From: Gammaproteobacteria bacterium
Lineage (GTDB): Bacteria > Pseudomonadota > Gammaproteobacteria > Coxiellales > Coxiellaceae
NCBI GenBank assembly: GCA_022600315.1
Contig: JAHZKQ010000148.1
Coordinates: 1-11,573, forward strand
Direction: 5' to 3'
Length of the DNA: 11,573 nt
Both the position numbers and the translations under genes were made by a program. Shown here piece by piece: positions 1 through 7,575 of the stretch. The notes under the pieces are model-generated. The model did not search any database. It saw only the letters and a list, made by a program, of their open reading frames with translations, and was not told where the DNA came from. Position 1 is the first letter of the stretch; every line of letters begins with the position of its first letter.

Positions 1-35
1 AAGCATGCTTATTATTTTGATGGATATTCATTAAC

Positions 36-1352
36 TTACTTTGAATGCTGATTTAAACAATTTGTCTCACGTAAAAGTAAAGCCGCAACCAAGCCTAGCA
101 ACATGGCCATTGGCACTAATCCCAGAGCCCACATAAAATCAATCCGTGAATAAACCGGTAAATGATGTAAATAATGATGCTGCCAATGGCTTTGCAATAA
201 ACTAGCAAATAATGTCTGCATAAAACCACCCGACATAATAATAACTGAAGCCATACCTTCTGCTGAACCTGTCACGCGCACAGGATTGCTTTCTGCAATT
301 AGTGGATAGGCGATAATCTGCGAGCTCGTGACCAACCCTAGCAATAAAAATAAAAATATCAACTCATGAAAGTTTAAATGCTGTGGCAACATAATCATTA
401 ATGAAACGGCAATAGAAGCCATAGCGCCAATAATCATTGGCAGCTTACGCCTTGCCAAACGGTCTGAAATCCAACCCGCTAATGGCGAACCAATAATCAC
501 ACCCACAAAGAGCATTGCCGTCACAGTGGTTGATGCTTGATGACTTAAACCGCGGCCTTGCATTAAATACAAGCTACCCCACATCGCACCCAATACCAAA
601 ATAGGCAAATTCAACAAAGACGCATATATGCCGCCTAACCAATTTTGTGGATTGGCCAAAGCATGTCGAATCAACCGCCAAAATTCTTTGCGACTAGAGG
701 CCGTATCAGCTGTGGTCACCGCTAGTGCCTGACCCTTAGGATAATCTCGCACCAAACTAATAATTAAAAAGAAAATGCACAGCCCCAACGCCGCATCAAC
801 TAATAGCGCATTGCGCCAGCCAAAATGCTCAGTTAATGCCGCAAAAGGTGTTTGTGCCACCATGCCGCCTAACATCGCAAAAGTCACAACCAAACCAATC
901 ACTAATGCCATTTGTCTGGGTGAAAACCAACGCGAAGCTAATCGAACGCAGCTTAATAGGCAAAAGGCACCAATTAGCCCCATGATAAATCGACAGACTT
1001 CTGCCTCCCATAAAACTTGCGAATAGGCAAACAGTATTGTCATCAACACCGCTATGCCCATATTGGCGCTAAGCAACCAGCGGGTTGAGAACCGATCTAA
1101 CAAGATACCGGCAGGAAATAAAAACAACACATCAGCATAAAAATATTCCACTGATAAGTGACTGAAACTCACCGCTGATAGGTGGAAACTGGCCATTAGG
1201 TTCGGCGCCAGGGAATTAAACATCGTCAGCTGGATATAGATATAAAAGAAAAACAGTGCCGCAGTAAAGCAAACAATCCAAGGCTGTAAAAAATAGACGG
1301 GCTCAGCATTGATACTGGGCTCTACCATGGATGCTGTAATGACAGTCGACAT
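36..1352 (-). CDS. MFS-family membrane transporter, substrate unknown
   Basis: A 438-residue, strongly hydrophobic protein with about 12 predicted transmembrane helices, the usual size and layout of the major facilitator superfamily. The loop between helices 2 and 3 carries a motif A version, AGILLDRFSTRW (about residues 81-92, with G82, D86 and R87). The pseudo-symmetric copy between helices 8 and 9 reads GWISDRLARRK (about 293-303). A central cytoplasmic loop around residues 203-235 separates the two six-helix halves. These features support a proton-coupled or facilitated inner-membrane carrier, but nothing visible identifies the substrate. The first ATG is preferred because AAGGTGA lies about 10 nt upstream on the minus strand; a second Met at residue 9 is possible. 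The gene is divergent from the heme-containing run and has its own promoter. No terminator is visible in the 35 nt before the window edge. Confidence 0.9.
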   Translation of the reverse strand: MSTVITASMVEPSINAEPVYFLQPWIVCFTAALFFFYIYIQLTMFNSLAPNLMASFHLSAVSFSHLSVEYFYADVLFLFPAGILLDRFSTRWLLSANMGIAVLMTILFAYSQVLWEAEVCRFIMGLIGAFCLLSCVRLASRWFSPRQMALVIGLVVTFAMLGGMVAQTPFAALTEHFGWRNALLVDAALGLCIFFLIISLVRDYPKGQALAVTTADTASSRKEFWRLIRHALANPQNWLGGIYASLLNLPILVLGAMWGSLYLMQGRGLSHQASTTVTAMLFVGVIIGSPLAGWISDRLARRKLPMIIGAMASIAVSLMIMLPQHLNFHELIFLFLLLGLVTSSQIIAYPLIAESNPVRVTGSAEGMASVIIMSGGFMQTLFASLLQSHWQHHYLHHLPVYSRIDFMWALGLVPMAMLLGLVAALLLRETNCLNQHSK

Positions 1353-1393
1353 AACTTATTCACCTTTGCTTGGGGGACAAGTAACCGACTGGC

Positions 1394-1422
1394 ATTATAC
1401 CTGGACCACCTTAAAATGCGAA
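1394..1422 (-). promoter_or_regulatory. Candidate sigma-70 promoter for the MFS transporter
   Basis: Reading the minus strand, a perfect TATAAT lies at 1399-1394. It is preceded after exactly 17 nt by TTCGCA (1422-1417), which matches 4 of 6 bases of the -35 consensus. The start codon is about 40 nt downstream of the -10 box, giving a short leader. Seen directly in sequence; activity is inferred. Confidence 0.55.
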
Positions 1423-1555
1423 CTGCCATTTAGGATGAAACGTACGGCAATTCAGGCGATATTTTATGCCAACTTATTATTTGCAATTGTTTCAGAAAGT
1501 TAGCTAGAATCCTATAGCCCTTGAGAAGCGACGGTAGAAAACAAAATTTGTACAA

Positions 1556-1561
1556 TATAAT
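1556..1561 (+). promoter_or_regulatory. Candidate -10 element upstream of the exported protein / heme run
   Basis: A perfect TATAAT lies 49 nt before the start codon of the small exported protein. No convincing -35 hexamer sits 16-18 nt upstream, so the promoter may be weak or activator-dependent. Because no terminator is visible down to hemY, this may be the main promoter of the whole 1610-7026 run. Confidence 0.4.
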
Positions 1562-1609
1562 GACAGTTCTTGCAAATCACTATATTATTGGAGCTGGAGT
1601 TTTAAGAAT

Positions 1610-2086
1610 ATGATGAAACTAAAATATTTAAGCCTGATTATCCTGCTTAGCCTATCGGTCGGCGCCTATGCGGCGTCCAAACCAATAACAAAACCTGTTA
1701 AAAACTTGTTTTATTGCCCAGCAACTACAACTTTGCGAGCAAATCCCAAAACCCACACCTGGCACGTTAAAAAAGACTGGAAAAGCTATGACATTTCTTT
1801 CGTAAAGCACGTAAAGACATTTTACGGAGCGCAATGGAATGGAGCCAATGTTGGACAAATTATTTGTGTCTATCACGGCGAAAATCCCAATTCATTTCCT
1901 ATCCAGCTAGTGTTTCATACTTTGGTTTTAGATCCAAACAGTGGCAAGTGGTCAAAAAATTTAGGTGGCTACAAAAATTGCGTATCGCACAAATTAAAAG
2001 ATTGCCCTTTCAAATTACACTTAAGGCCAGGCAATAAAAACATCTATGATATTATGAATAGCATTCGTAACAATCTCAATCAATAA
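1610..2086 (+). CDS. Small exported protein with four cysteines, function unknown
   Basis: A 158-residue protein starting with a clear Sec signal peptide: Lys near the start, a hydrophobic core at about residues 6-18, and likely cleavage after AYA (about residue 21). The mature part of about 137 residues has four cysteines (36, 86, 124, 132), which could form two disulfides in the periplasm or outside the cell. It is rich in aromatic residues, including a YGAQWNG segment at 72-78. I do not recognise it firmly. The pattern of CPxT near the N-terminus, GAxW, GQxxCxY and a late Cys pair recalls small exported proteins of unknown function in Legionella/Coxiella-type genomes (possibly the DUF3757 group), which is a guess. 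GGAG at 1596-1599 supports the start at 1610; an adjacent ATG at 1613 is equally possible. The acyltransferase gene follows after 16 nt, so they are probably cotranscribed. Confidence 0.75.
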   Translation: MMKLKYLSLIILLSLSVGAYAASKPITKPVKNLFYCPATTTLRANPKTHTWHVKKDWKSYDISFVKHVKTFYGAQWNGANVGQIICVYHGENPNSFPIQLVFHTLVLDPNSGKWSKNLGGYKNCVSHKLKDCPFKLHLRPGNKNIYDIMNSIRNNLNQ

Positions 2087-2102
2087 AAGGGATAGTGTCT
2101 AC

Positions 2103-2999
2103 ATGTTGGCTAAGATGGGAAATTTAATTCGCGGCAGTATTATTATTATTTTACTTTTAATTAATACAATTATTGCTTCAGTTAGAATTTACCTTGGCAC
2201 GGCAGTTTTATATATCTTGCCCGTTAAGTCTTGGCGTCGAACACTACAGCATTTCGTGCAAAACACTTCTCAACCATGGACTACTGCCAATAATTGGATT
2301 TTAAAATTATGCCTTTATAAAAAATGGGACGTCAGCGGAGTTGGCGAGTTAAAACCAAATTCCAGCTACTTGATGATTGCCAACCACTGCTCTGGAATTG
2401 ATATCCTAGCGCTGTATGGAAAATTTAACTACCAGATTCCCACCATTAAATTTTTTGTAAAACGTGAGCTATTATGGTCACTACCTTTTGCTGGGGTCGC
2501 TATTTATTTACTGGGTTTTCCTTTTTTAGTGCGTCACACCCGTGATGATATTCGCAAAAATCCTAGCTTAAAAGGCAAAGATATTGAAACGGCAAAAATA
2601 GCCTGCAGGAAGTTTAAAAAATTTCCTTGCACAGTGATGAATTTTCTTGAAGGCACACGTTTTAGCAAAGCAAAACATTTAAAGCAAAAATCGCCTTATA
2701 AAAATTTGCTAAAACCAAAATCAGCTGGGGCTGCAGTTGTGATCAATGAAATGAGCGAAACCTTGGAAGGCATTATTGATGTAACCTTACAATACTCCCC
2801 CGAACATCTAAATTTTTGGGAAATTACCTGTGGTCGTTTGCAAAAAATTAAATTGCGTTACCGTGTACTGCCTATTACTGATGATTTAAAAGGTGACTTC
2901 TACAACGACCGTGAATATCGGCGGCGCTTTAATGGCTGGATCGACCAGCTTTGGCAAGCCAAAGACCGGCAACTCGAAGATTTGAAAAAAATATCATGA
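2103..2999 (+). CDS. yihG: YihG-type 1-acyl-sn-glycerol-3-phosphate acyltransferase family protein
   Basis: A 298-residue membrane-associated acyltransferase of the PlsC/LPLAT superfamily. Such enzymes transfer an acyl chain to lysophosphatidic acid or a related lysophospholipid at the inner membrane. An N-terminal hydrophobic stretch (about residues 10-40) is a likely anchor. The catalytic HX4D motif is NHCSGID (H95, D100). The second block is KFFVKRELLW (116-125), and the glycerol-phosphate-binding block is FLEGTRF (181-187), where most family members have FPEGTR. The C-terminal GDFYNDREYRRRF and WQAKDR segments match the E. coli YihG subgroup rather than PlsC itself. AAGGGA at 2087-2092 supports the start. 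The stop overlaps the hemC start as ATGA, implying translational coupling with heme biosynthesis. The exact substrate in this organism is inferred only. Confidence 0.87.
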   Translation: MLAKMGNLIRGSIIIILLLINTIIASVRIYLGTAVLYILPVKSWRRTLQHFVQNTSQPWTTANNWILKLCLYKKWDVSGVGELKPNSSYLMIANHCSGIDILALYGKFNYQIPTIKFFVKRELLWSLPFAGVAIYLLGFPFLVRHTRDDIRKNPSLKGKDIETAKIACRKFKKFPCTVMNFLEGTRFSKAKHLKQKSPYKNLLKPKSAGAAVVINEMSETLEGIIDVTLQYSPEHLNFWEITCGRLQKIKLRYRVLPITDDLKGDFYNDREYRRRFNGWIDQLWQAKDRQLEDLKKIS

Positions 3000-3913
3000 C
3001 AAATATTTTACGCATTGCAACTCGTCAAAGTCCTCTGGCTTTATGGCAGACTAAATGGGTTGCCAAACAATTAGCTGCTAAATATCCTGAGCTCGAAATA
3101 AAAATACTACCCATGAAAACGCAAGGTGATCTTAACCAAACAAAACCGCTCAACCAAATTGGTGGCAAGACTTTATTTGTTAAGGCACTACAACAATGTG
3201 TATTAGATAATACCGCTGATATTGCCGTGCACTCAATTAAAGATATGTCAGTATTCGCTTATCCTGGCTTAGAATTAGCGGCTATCTGTCAACGCGGTGA
3301 TCCATCCGACGCCTGGCTTAGTGCAAAACATCATTCAATAAATGAATTACCGCAAGGCGCTATAGTTGGCACCGCCAGCCCCAGACGGCAAGCTTTATTA
3401 TTAAATACCCGCCCGGACTTAAACATAAAGTGCCTGCGCGGTAATGTGCAAACACGATTAAACAAACTAGATTGTGGTGAATATGCAGGCATTATATTAG
3501 CGACCGCAGGATTAATGCGCTTGGGCTTGGAAAACCGCATTAACCAGCGTCTTGACCCCAAACAATTTATTGCTGCAATTGGGCAGGGGGCGATTGGTAT
3601 TGAATGTCGCGAAAATGATGCTACCATTAAAGGCTTATTATTAAGCTTACATGATCTGCCAACGGCTCACTGTGTAATGGCAGAGCGTCAAGTTAATTAT
3701 TATTTAAATGGTGATTGCCATACCGCAATAGGCGCTTACGCAACAATTGAAAATGACCAGCTTAATCTAAAAGCAATGGTAGCAAGTTTAGATGGCAAGA
3801 CATTATTGCGGGCGGAACATTCTATGCGATTATCGGCGGCAATGGACTTAGGTAAAAAAACCGCTGAAGATTTGTTGGCGCAAGGCGCTAAAAAAGTATT
3901 AGGACATAAATAA
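2996..3913 (+). CDS. hemC: Porphobilinogen deaminase (hydroxymethylbilane synthase)
   Basis: A cytosolic enzyme that condenses four porphobilinogens into hydroxymethylbilane, step three of heme synthesis from aminolevulinate. The chosen start gives 305 residues (E. coli has 313) and begins MTNILRIATRQSPLAL, the canonical N-terminus. Visible active-site elements are the HSIKD block with catalytic Asp83, the GTASPRRQ block (R130, R131), LRGNVQTRL (R148, R154), and NGDCHTAIG with Cys241, which anchors the dipyrromethane cofactor. The frame stays open upstream to a TTG at 2951, but that adds 15 residues without homology and lies inside the acyltransferase gene. The ATG at 2996 overlaps the upstream stop, a coupled start. 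The stop overlaps the hemD start by one base (TAATG). All key residues are present, so the enzyme should be active. Confidence 0.97.
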   Translation: MTNILRIATRQSPLALWQTKWVAKQLAAKYPELEIKILPMKTQGDLNQTKPLNQIGGKTLFVKALQQCVLDNTADIAVHSIKDMSVFAYPGLELAAICQRGDPSDAWLSAKHHSINELPQGAIVGTASPRRQALLLNTRPDLNIKCLRGNVQTRLNKLDCGEYAGIILATAGLMRLGLENRINQRLDPKQFIAAIGQGAIGIECRENDATIKGLLLSLHDLPTAHCVMAERQVNYYLNGDCHTAIGAYATIENDQLNLKAMVASLDGKTLLRAEHSMRLSAAMDLGKKTAEDLLAQGAKKVLGHK

Positions 3914-4707
3914 TGAATAAGCCATTAACCAATCTCAATATATTAACCACTCGATCACAACATCAAGCTGAAAATCTCGCGCAAAGTTTAACGGCACTCG
4001 GCGCGAAGGTAACCAATCTTCCTATCCTTGAAATCAAAACTCCAGAAGACTCTGCTGAACTTAACGCATTATGCTCAGCCTTAACTGCTTCTGACTGGGC
4101 AATTTTTGTGAGTGTGAATGCAGTTAAAAAAGCTCTGGAATTTTGGCCTAAGGGGTTTCAATTTAAAAAAGTCTTTGCCGTAGGGCCAACAACTGCCAAT
4201 GCCCTAAAAGCCAACGGCTTTAAAAATGTCATTGTACCACTGCATTTTAACAGTGAAGGAATTTTATTATTGCCTGTGCTGCAAAAAATAAAAAGACAGC
4301 GTATTATTATTTTTTGTGGCGCAGACAGTCGACCACTATTAAGAACCACTTTACACAAACGTGGTGCACAAGTTGCTGAGGCTATTTGCTATCAACGCTG
4401 TTTACCAAATATCTCTGCTGCAGAGCTTGAAGCAATTATCGAGCAACCCATCGACTTTATTACTTGCAGCAGTAATGCTGCACTTAGAAATTTATACCAC
4501 CTTTTCAATCATCACAAAAGCTGGTTGAATTCGAAACGTCTACTGGTAGCAACCTCAAGCATGGCCCGTGAGTGCCAGCATCTAGGCAACCTTGCTCCTG
4601 CCTTGGTTGCTAGCAATGCAACCGATACCGCCTTAATTGACGCACTAAAAAACTGGCAGCAAGGAGCAAACCTAATGCTGAACAAGCCTGAAAAAATCGC
4701 GACTTAA
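3913..4707 (+). CDS. hemD: Uroporphyrinogen-III synthase
   Basis: A 264-residue cytosolic enzyme that cyclises hydroxymethylbilane and inverts ring D to give uroporphyrinogen III, the branch point to heme, siroheme and cobalamin. Family sequence identity is always low, but the landmarks are there: the N-terminal LTTRSQHQAENL (11-22), DWAIFVSVNAV (61-71), VFAVGPTTANAL (87-98), the second-domain CGADSRPLLR (135-144) and ICYQRC with Tyr160 (158-163), FITCSSNAALRNL (182-194), and VATSSMAREC (212-221). It is slightly longer than E. coli HemD (246), mostly at the C-terminus. Its start overlaps the hemC stop by 1 nt, so the two are translated as a coupled pair, as expected for consecutive pathway steps. 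It is not fused to hemX, as happens in some relatives. Confidence 0.95.
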   Translation: MNKPLTNLNILTTRSQHQAENLAQSLTALGAKVTNLPILEIKTPEDSAELNALCSALTASDWAIFVSVNAVKKALEFWPKGFQFKKVFAVGPTTANALKANGFKNVIVPLHFNSEGILLLPVLQKIKRQRIIIFCGADSRPLLRTTLHKRGAQVAEAICYQRCLPNISAAELEAIIEQPIDFITCSSNAALRNLYHLFNHHKSWLNSKRLLVATSSMARECQHLGNLAPALVASNATDTALIDALKNWQQGANLMLNKPEKIAT

Positions 4708-4775
4708 TGCCAGCTATATGAGAGAATAAAACATCTTCGAGTATTAACAAATAAAGTAATTACTGGAGCTAATCA

Positions 4776-5843
4776 ATGGACATTAAAGAACAACCAGCAC
4801 AGCCTAAACACAGCAATGTGACTGGAATTATTGCTATCGTCATTGCCGTGTTAGCAATTTTATTAGGCGGACTAAATGGCTGGCTGAATTTTCGCCACCA
4901 TGATTTAAGCGCCATGCAAACCTCACTTAATAATACGCGGGTTGAGTCTGAAACGAGCTACCGTAACTTACAGCAACAAATGCAACAACAGTGGCAAACT
5001 TTGGCCCAAACTCAACAGCACTTAGCTAACTTAAATCGTTATGCTAGCCGCGGCACCTCGCAACAAAAATTAAGTGAAGTCGCTTTTTTGATTCATTTAG
5101 CTAATCTACATCTCACCGTCAACAATGACGCTAATAACGCAAAACATTTACTAAACCTGGCACAAGCCAGGCTTAATGATATCCCTGATCCTAACTTAAG
5201 CCACTTAAAGAGTATGTTGAAAAAAGATATCTTGACGCTAAGTAAAGCTTCGCAAGTTAATTTCACTTCTATACTGACACGACTAAATGCCTTAAGCCTA
5301 GCAGTTAACCAACTAAAATCTTACGGCCCAGAACAGTTTAATCCCGCCAACACTAGCGCAGCGCCTAATGAAAAACTTGCCTGGTATAAACGCATCCTAA
5401 AACGCTTTAGCGATTTAAAAACCTTAGTCGTTGTTCGACATCTTGATGATCGTAAAATGCCAAGTCTATTGCCGCACCAAAGTGCTTACCTTAAAGCAAT
5501 TATCCAGACTAAAATACTCCAGGCTCAGTGGGCGATACTACATCGCCAGCCACGCTTGTATCGAGAAAGCTTGGAATTTGCCAAGCAGTTGCTGCAACAA
5601 TATTTTCATAACGCACCAAAAGCCGCTGAAATCACCACAGAATTGGATCAGTTGGTGCATATTCATATCGACCAAAAGCTGCCACAAATATCTAATTCAC
5701 TCCAAGCATTGGCAGTGACTACCGATAAAATGTTACGCCTGCCGCAATCATTAATGATGCCTGGTCCCGCATTGCCGCCGCGGCCTAAAGCTAAACCCAA
5801 AGTCAAACCCAGCCCTCAAGCACGCTCTGGGCTGGAGACCTAA
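4776..5843 (+). CDS. hemX: HemX-family membrane protein of the heme operon
   Basis: A 355-residue single-pass membrane protein. A short polar N-terminus of about 16 residues is followed by one transmembrane helix (about 17-38). Next comes a Gln-rich coiled coil (about 44-90, with repeated QQQMQQQWQ-type heptads) and a helical domain expected in the periplasm. HemX-family proteins are often annotated as uroporphyrinogen-III C-methyltransferase, but no SAM-dependent methyltransferase motifs are visible, and that enzymatic name is probably wrong. The role in heme synthesis is unsettled. The last 27 residues (329-355) form a Pro/Lys/Ala-rich, apparently disordered tail. GGAG at 4765-4768, 7 nt before the ATG, supports the start. 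It follows hemD by 68 nt and precedes hemY by 4 nt. Confidence 0.9.
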   Translation: MDIKEQPAQPKHSNVTGIIAIVIAVLAILLGGLNGWLNFRHHDLSAMQTSLNNTRVESETSYRNLQQQMQQQWQTLAQTQQHLANLNRYASRGTSQQKLSEVAFLIHLANLHLTVNNDANNAKHLLNLAQARLNDIPDPNLSHLKSMLKKDILTLSKASQVNFTSILTRLNALSLAVNQLKSYGPEQFNPANTSAAPNEKLAWYKRILKRFSDLKTLVVVRHLDDRKMPSLLPHQSAYLKAIIQTKILQAQWAILHRQPRLYRESLEFAKQLLQQYFHNAPKAAEITTELDQLVHIHIDQKLPQISNSLQALAVTTDKMLRLPQSLMMPGPALPPRPKAKPKVKPSPQARSGLET

Positions 5844-5847
5844 CGCG

Positions 5848-7026
5848 ATGAAGAAATTAGTTATTGCTTTAATTGTTTTTCTAGTTGCAATTGGTTTAGG
5901 CTTTCTTATTCAAAAAGATCCCGGCGATATCACTATCACTTATTATCATTGGCAAATTGAAACCAGCTTATGGATTGGCGCCTTAAGTGTAATTGTTTTT
6001 TTCATGATTATTTATTATCTTATTAAATTTTGCAAACACACTTTAAAACTTGGCGAGAAATGGCAACAACGGCGCCAAGAAAATTTAGCAAAAAAATCTC
6101 GCCATCTAACCCATCAAGGCTTATGTAGCTTAGCAGAAGGTCGCTGGAAGCAAGCCGAAAATCATTTAGCAAAAGGCGCAAAAATAAATTCAATACCTTT
6201 AATTAACTACTTGGCTGCAGCACGGGCAGCACAAGAACAGGGCGCGCTTGAAAAGCGTGATGACTATCTGCGTCAAGCCCACGAAACCAATCCACAAGCC
6301 GAAATTGCTATCGTATTAACCCAAGCGCAATTACAAATTGATAATCACCAATGGGAACAGGCACTGGCTACCTTAAAACACTTAAATGAACTGTCACCAA
6401 ATCATCATCATGCGCTAAGACTCTTAACTCAAGTTCATCTAGAACTAAAAGACTGGCACCAGCTACATAATTTACTGCCAAGCTTGCGCAAACATCGCTT
6501 GCATCGCGATAAAAAACTGGATGCACTGCAAGAAGATATTTATTTAGCTTGGTTAAAGCGTGCTATTGATGCTAATGACATTCAAGCTGTTCAACAAGTC
6601 TGGGAAGATGTCCCAAAAACTTGGCGCCTATTACCAAACATTGCAAAAACCTATTCAAGTTATCTTATCCAGTCTGGACAGCATGACACAGCTGCAAACC
6701 TATTAACCCAGGCCCTAAAAAAACACTGGGATCCGAATTTAATTTATAATTATGGCTTAGCACAGTGCAATGATCCTGGCAGACAATTAAACTATGCTCA
6801 ACATTGGTTAAAGAAAAATCCAAATGATGCACATTTATTATTAGCGCTAGGACAATTAAGCATGCGCGCTGATTTATTAGGCCAAGCCGGTGAATACCTC
6901 AACGCCAGTTTGAATATTACTAAAACACCATTAACACTAAAGCTGCTGGGTGAACTTCATGAACGCCTCAACCAACCCGAACAAGCTCGAAATTGCTATC
7001 ATCAAGCGCTGGAGCTTTTTGCCTAG
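5848..7026 (+). CDS. hemY: HemY-family TPR membrane protein of the heme operon
   Basis: A 392-residue protein (E. coli HemY has 398) with the proteobacterial HemY layout. It has two transmembrane helices (about 3-21 and 40-62) joined by a short segment containing DPGDITITYYHWQIETS-like residues, then a helical C-terminal domain made of tetratricopeptide-type repeats from about residue 85 to the end. Repeat signatures include GRWKQAENHLAKGA, HQWEQALATLKHLNELSPN and LNQPEQARNCYHQALEL. It is not the Bacillus-type HemY protoporphyrinogen oxidase, since no FAD-binding motif is present. It is expected to scaffold or tune heme enzymes at the inner membrane, a role inferred from its conserved position next to hemC, hemD and hemX. 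The start lies 4 nt after the hemX stop with a poor ribosome-binding site, suggesting translational reinitiation. Confidence 0.92.
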   Translation: MKKLVIALIVFLVAIGLGFLIQKDPGDITITYYHWQIETSLWIGALSVIVFFMIIYYLIKFCKHTLKLGEKWQQRRQENLAKKSRHLTHQGLCSLAEGRWKQAENHLAKGAKINSIPLINYLAAARAAQEQGALEKRDDYLRQAHETNPQAEIAIVLTQAQLQIDNHQWEQALATLKHLNELSPNHHHALRLLTQVHLELKDWHQLHNLLPSLRKHRLHRDKKLDALQEDIYLAWLKRAIDANDIQAVQQVWEDVPKTWRLLPNIAKTYSSYLIQSGQHDTAANLLTQALKKHWDPNLIYNYGLAQCNDPGRQLNYAQHWLKKNPNDAHLLLALGQLSMRADLLGQAGEYLNASLNITKTPLTLKLLGELHERLNQPEQARNCYHQALELFA

Positions 7027-7065
7027 CTGATATCCCATTGTTTTTAAAGGCAATATGCCCTGCTG

Positions 7066-7076
7066 GTTGAATCAAC
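7066..7076. repeat. Short inverted repeat abutting a -10 box
   Basis: GTTGA-A-TCAAC is a perfect 11-bp inverted repeat that ends immediately before the TATAAT at 7077. Its position, between where a -35 and -10 would lie, is that of an operator. It could also arise by chance at this length. Confidence 0.3.
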
Positions 7077-7082
7077 TATAAT
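7077..7082 (+). promoter_or_regulatory. Candidate -10 element for the 153-residue hypothetical gene
   Basis: A perfect TATAAT lies 31 nt before the ATG at 7114, with no recognisable -35 hexamer 16-18 nt upstream. It would allow expression of the downstream gene apart from the heme run. Read-through from hemY is also possible, because no terminator is visible in the 87-nt gap. Confidence 0.4.
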
Positions 7083-7113
7083 TGTAGTATATGTTGATAG
7101 AAGAGGTGCGGTG

Positions 7114-7575
7114 ATGGGTTTATTGAAATTACACTCGACCAGTATCGCAGAATGGCACGACTTGGTGCTCGAAGCCGAGCAGCAGTGCGGCATGCAACTA
7201 AACGAAGAACTACAAAATTATTTAATCATCACGCTGGACTCTTATACTACCGATAAAAAACTCACTAAAAATATTCTGGCCTTGGAATTTTTCGATAGCC
7301 TACAACAAACGGGTAAGCAGGGCGTGCAACAATTACGAATTGTTGGCGATCAATGCTTATTATTAGCTGGATTATTTCCTGAAAGCGCTGAACGAAAAAA
7401 TGTTTCGCCAGCTTATTTCACCCAGATTGGTGAGCAAGCATATGCCATAATTGCAGTAAAACATACCAATCGTTATTTTGATCGAGATTTATTTTTACAG
7501 CTTAGTCAAGAGTTTATTGGGCTTAAGGAGCTATTGTATTCAATGCGTATACTTAAACCGAAACTCATTCATTAG
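7114..7575 (+). CDS. Conserved-looking cytosolic protein of unknown function
   Basis: A 153-residue soluble protein with no signal peptide or membrane helix. AAGAGG at 7101-7106 is 7 nt from the ATG at 7114 and only 4 nt from an in-frame GTG at 7111, so the ATG is preferred. The middle of the protein (LALEFFDSLQQTGKQG, then VGDQCLLLAGLFPESAERK, then SPAYFTQIGEQAY) reads like a compact helical domain. It resembles uncharacterised gammaproteobacterial proteins I have a general memory of, but I cannot assign a family name or function. It sits between hemY and the phoBR pair, on the heme strand, and its stop codon overlaps that of the convergent phoR by 4 nt. The clean codon structure and good ribosome-binding site argue for a real gene. 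Confidence 0.75.
   Translation: MGLLKLHSTSIAEWHDLVLEAEQQCGMQLNEELQNYLIITLDSYTTDKKLTKNILALEFFDSLQQTGKQGVQQLRIVGDQCLLLAGLFPESAERKNVSPAYFTQIGEQAYAIIAVKHTNRYFDRDLFLQLSQEFIGLKELLYSMRILKPKLIH

Noticed and set aside
1..10. Perfect 10-bp palindrome AAGCATGCTT
   Set aside because: It is short, at the window edge, and without further context; chance or a restriction-type site is enough to explain it.
775..1026. Open frame of 83 codons on the plus strand inside the MFS transporter
   Set aside because: It is antisense to a well-supported membrane protein, has low-complexity composition and lacks a ribosome-binding site. It is a shadow, like the antisense frames in hemC, hemD and rho.
1309..1503. Open frame of 64 codons across the MFS start and promoter
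   Set aside because: It overlaps the transporter's start and promoter and shows no convincing ribosome-binding site or protein-like features.
2951..2995. A 15-residue N-terminal extension of hemC from a TTG codon
   Set aside because: The extension lies inside the acyltransferase gene, lacks HemC homology, and the ATG at 2996 gives the canonical N-terminus.
4776..5843. HemX as a true uroporphyrinogen-III methyltransferase
   Set aside because: No methyltransferase motifs are visible. The protein is a single-pass membrane coiled-coil protein, and the enzymatic name is a known annotation carry-over.
7049..7059. GGCA-ATA-TGCC stem after hemY as a terminator
   Set aside because: The stem is only 4 bp, and no T-run follows it on the plus strand.
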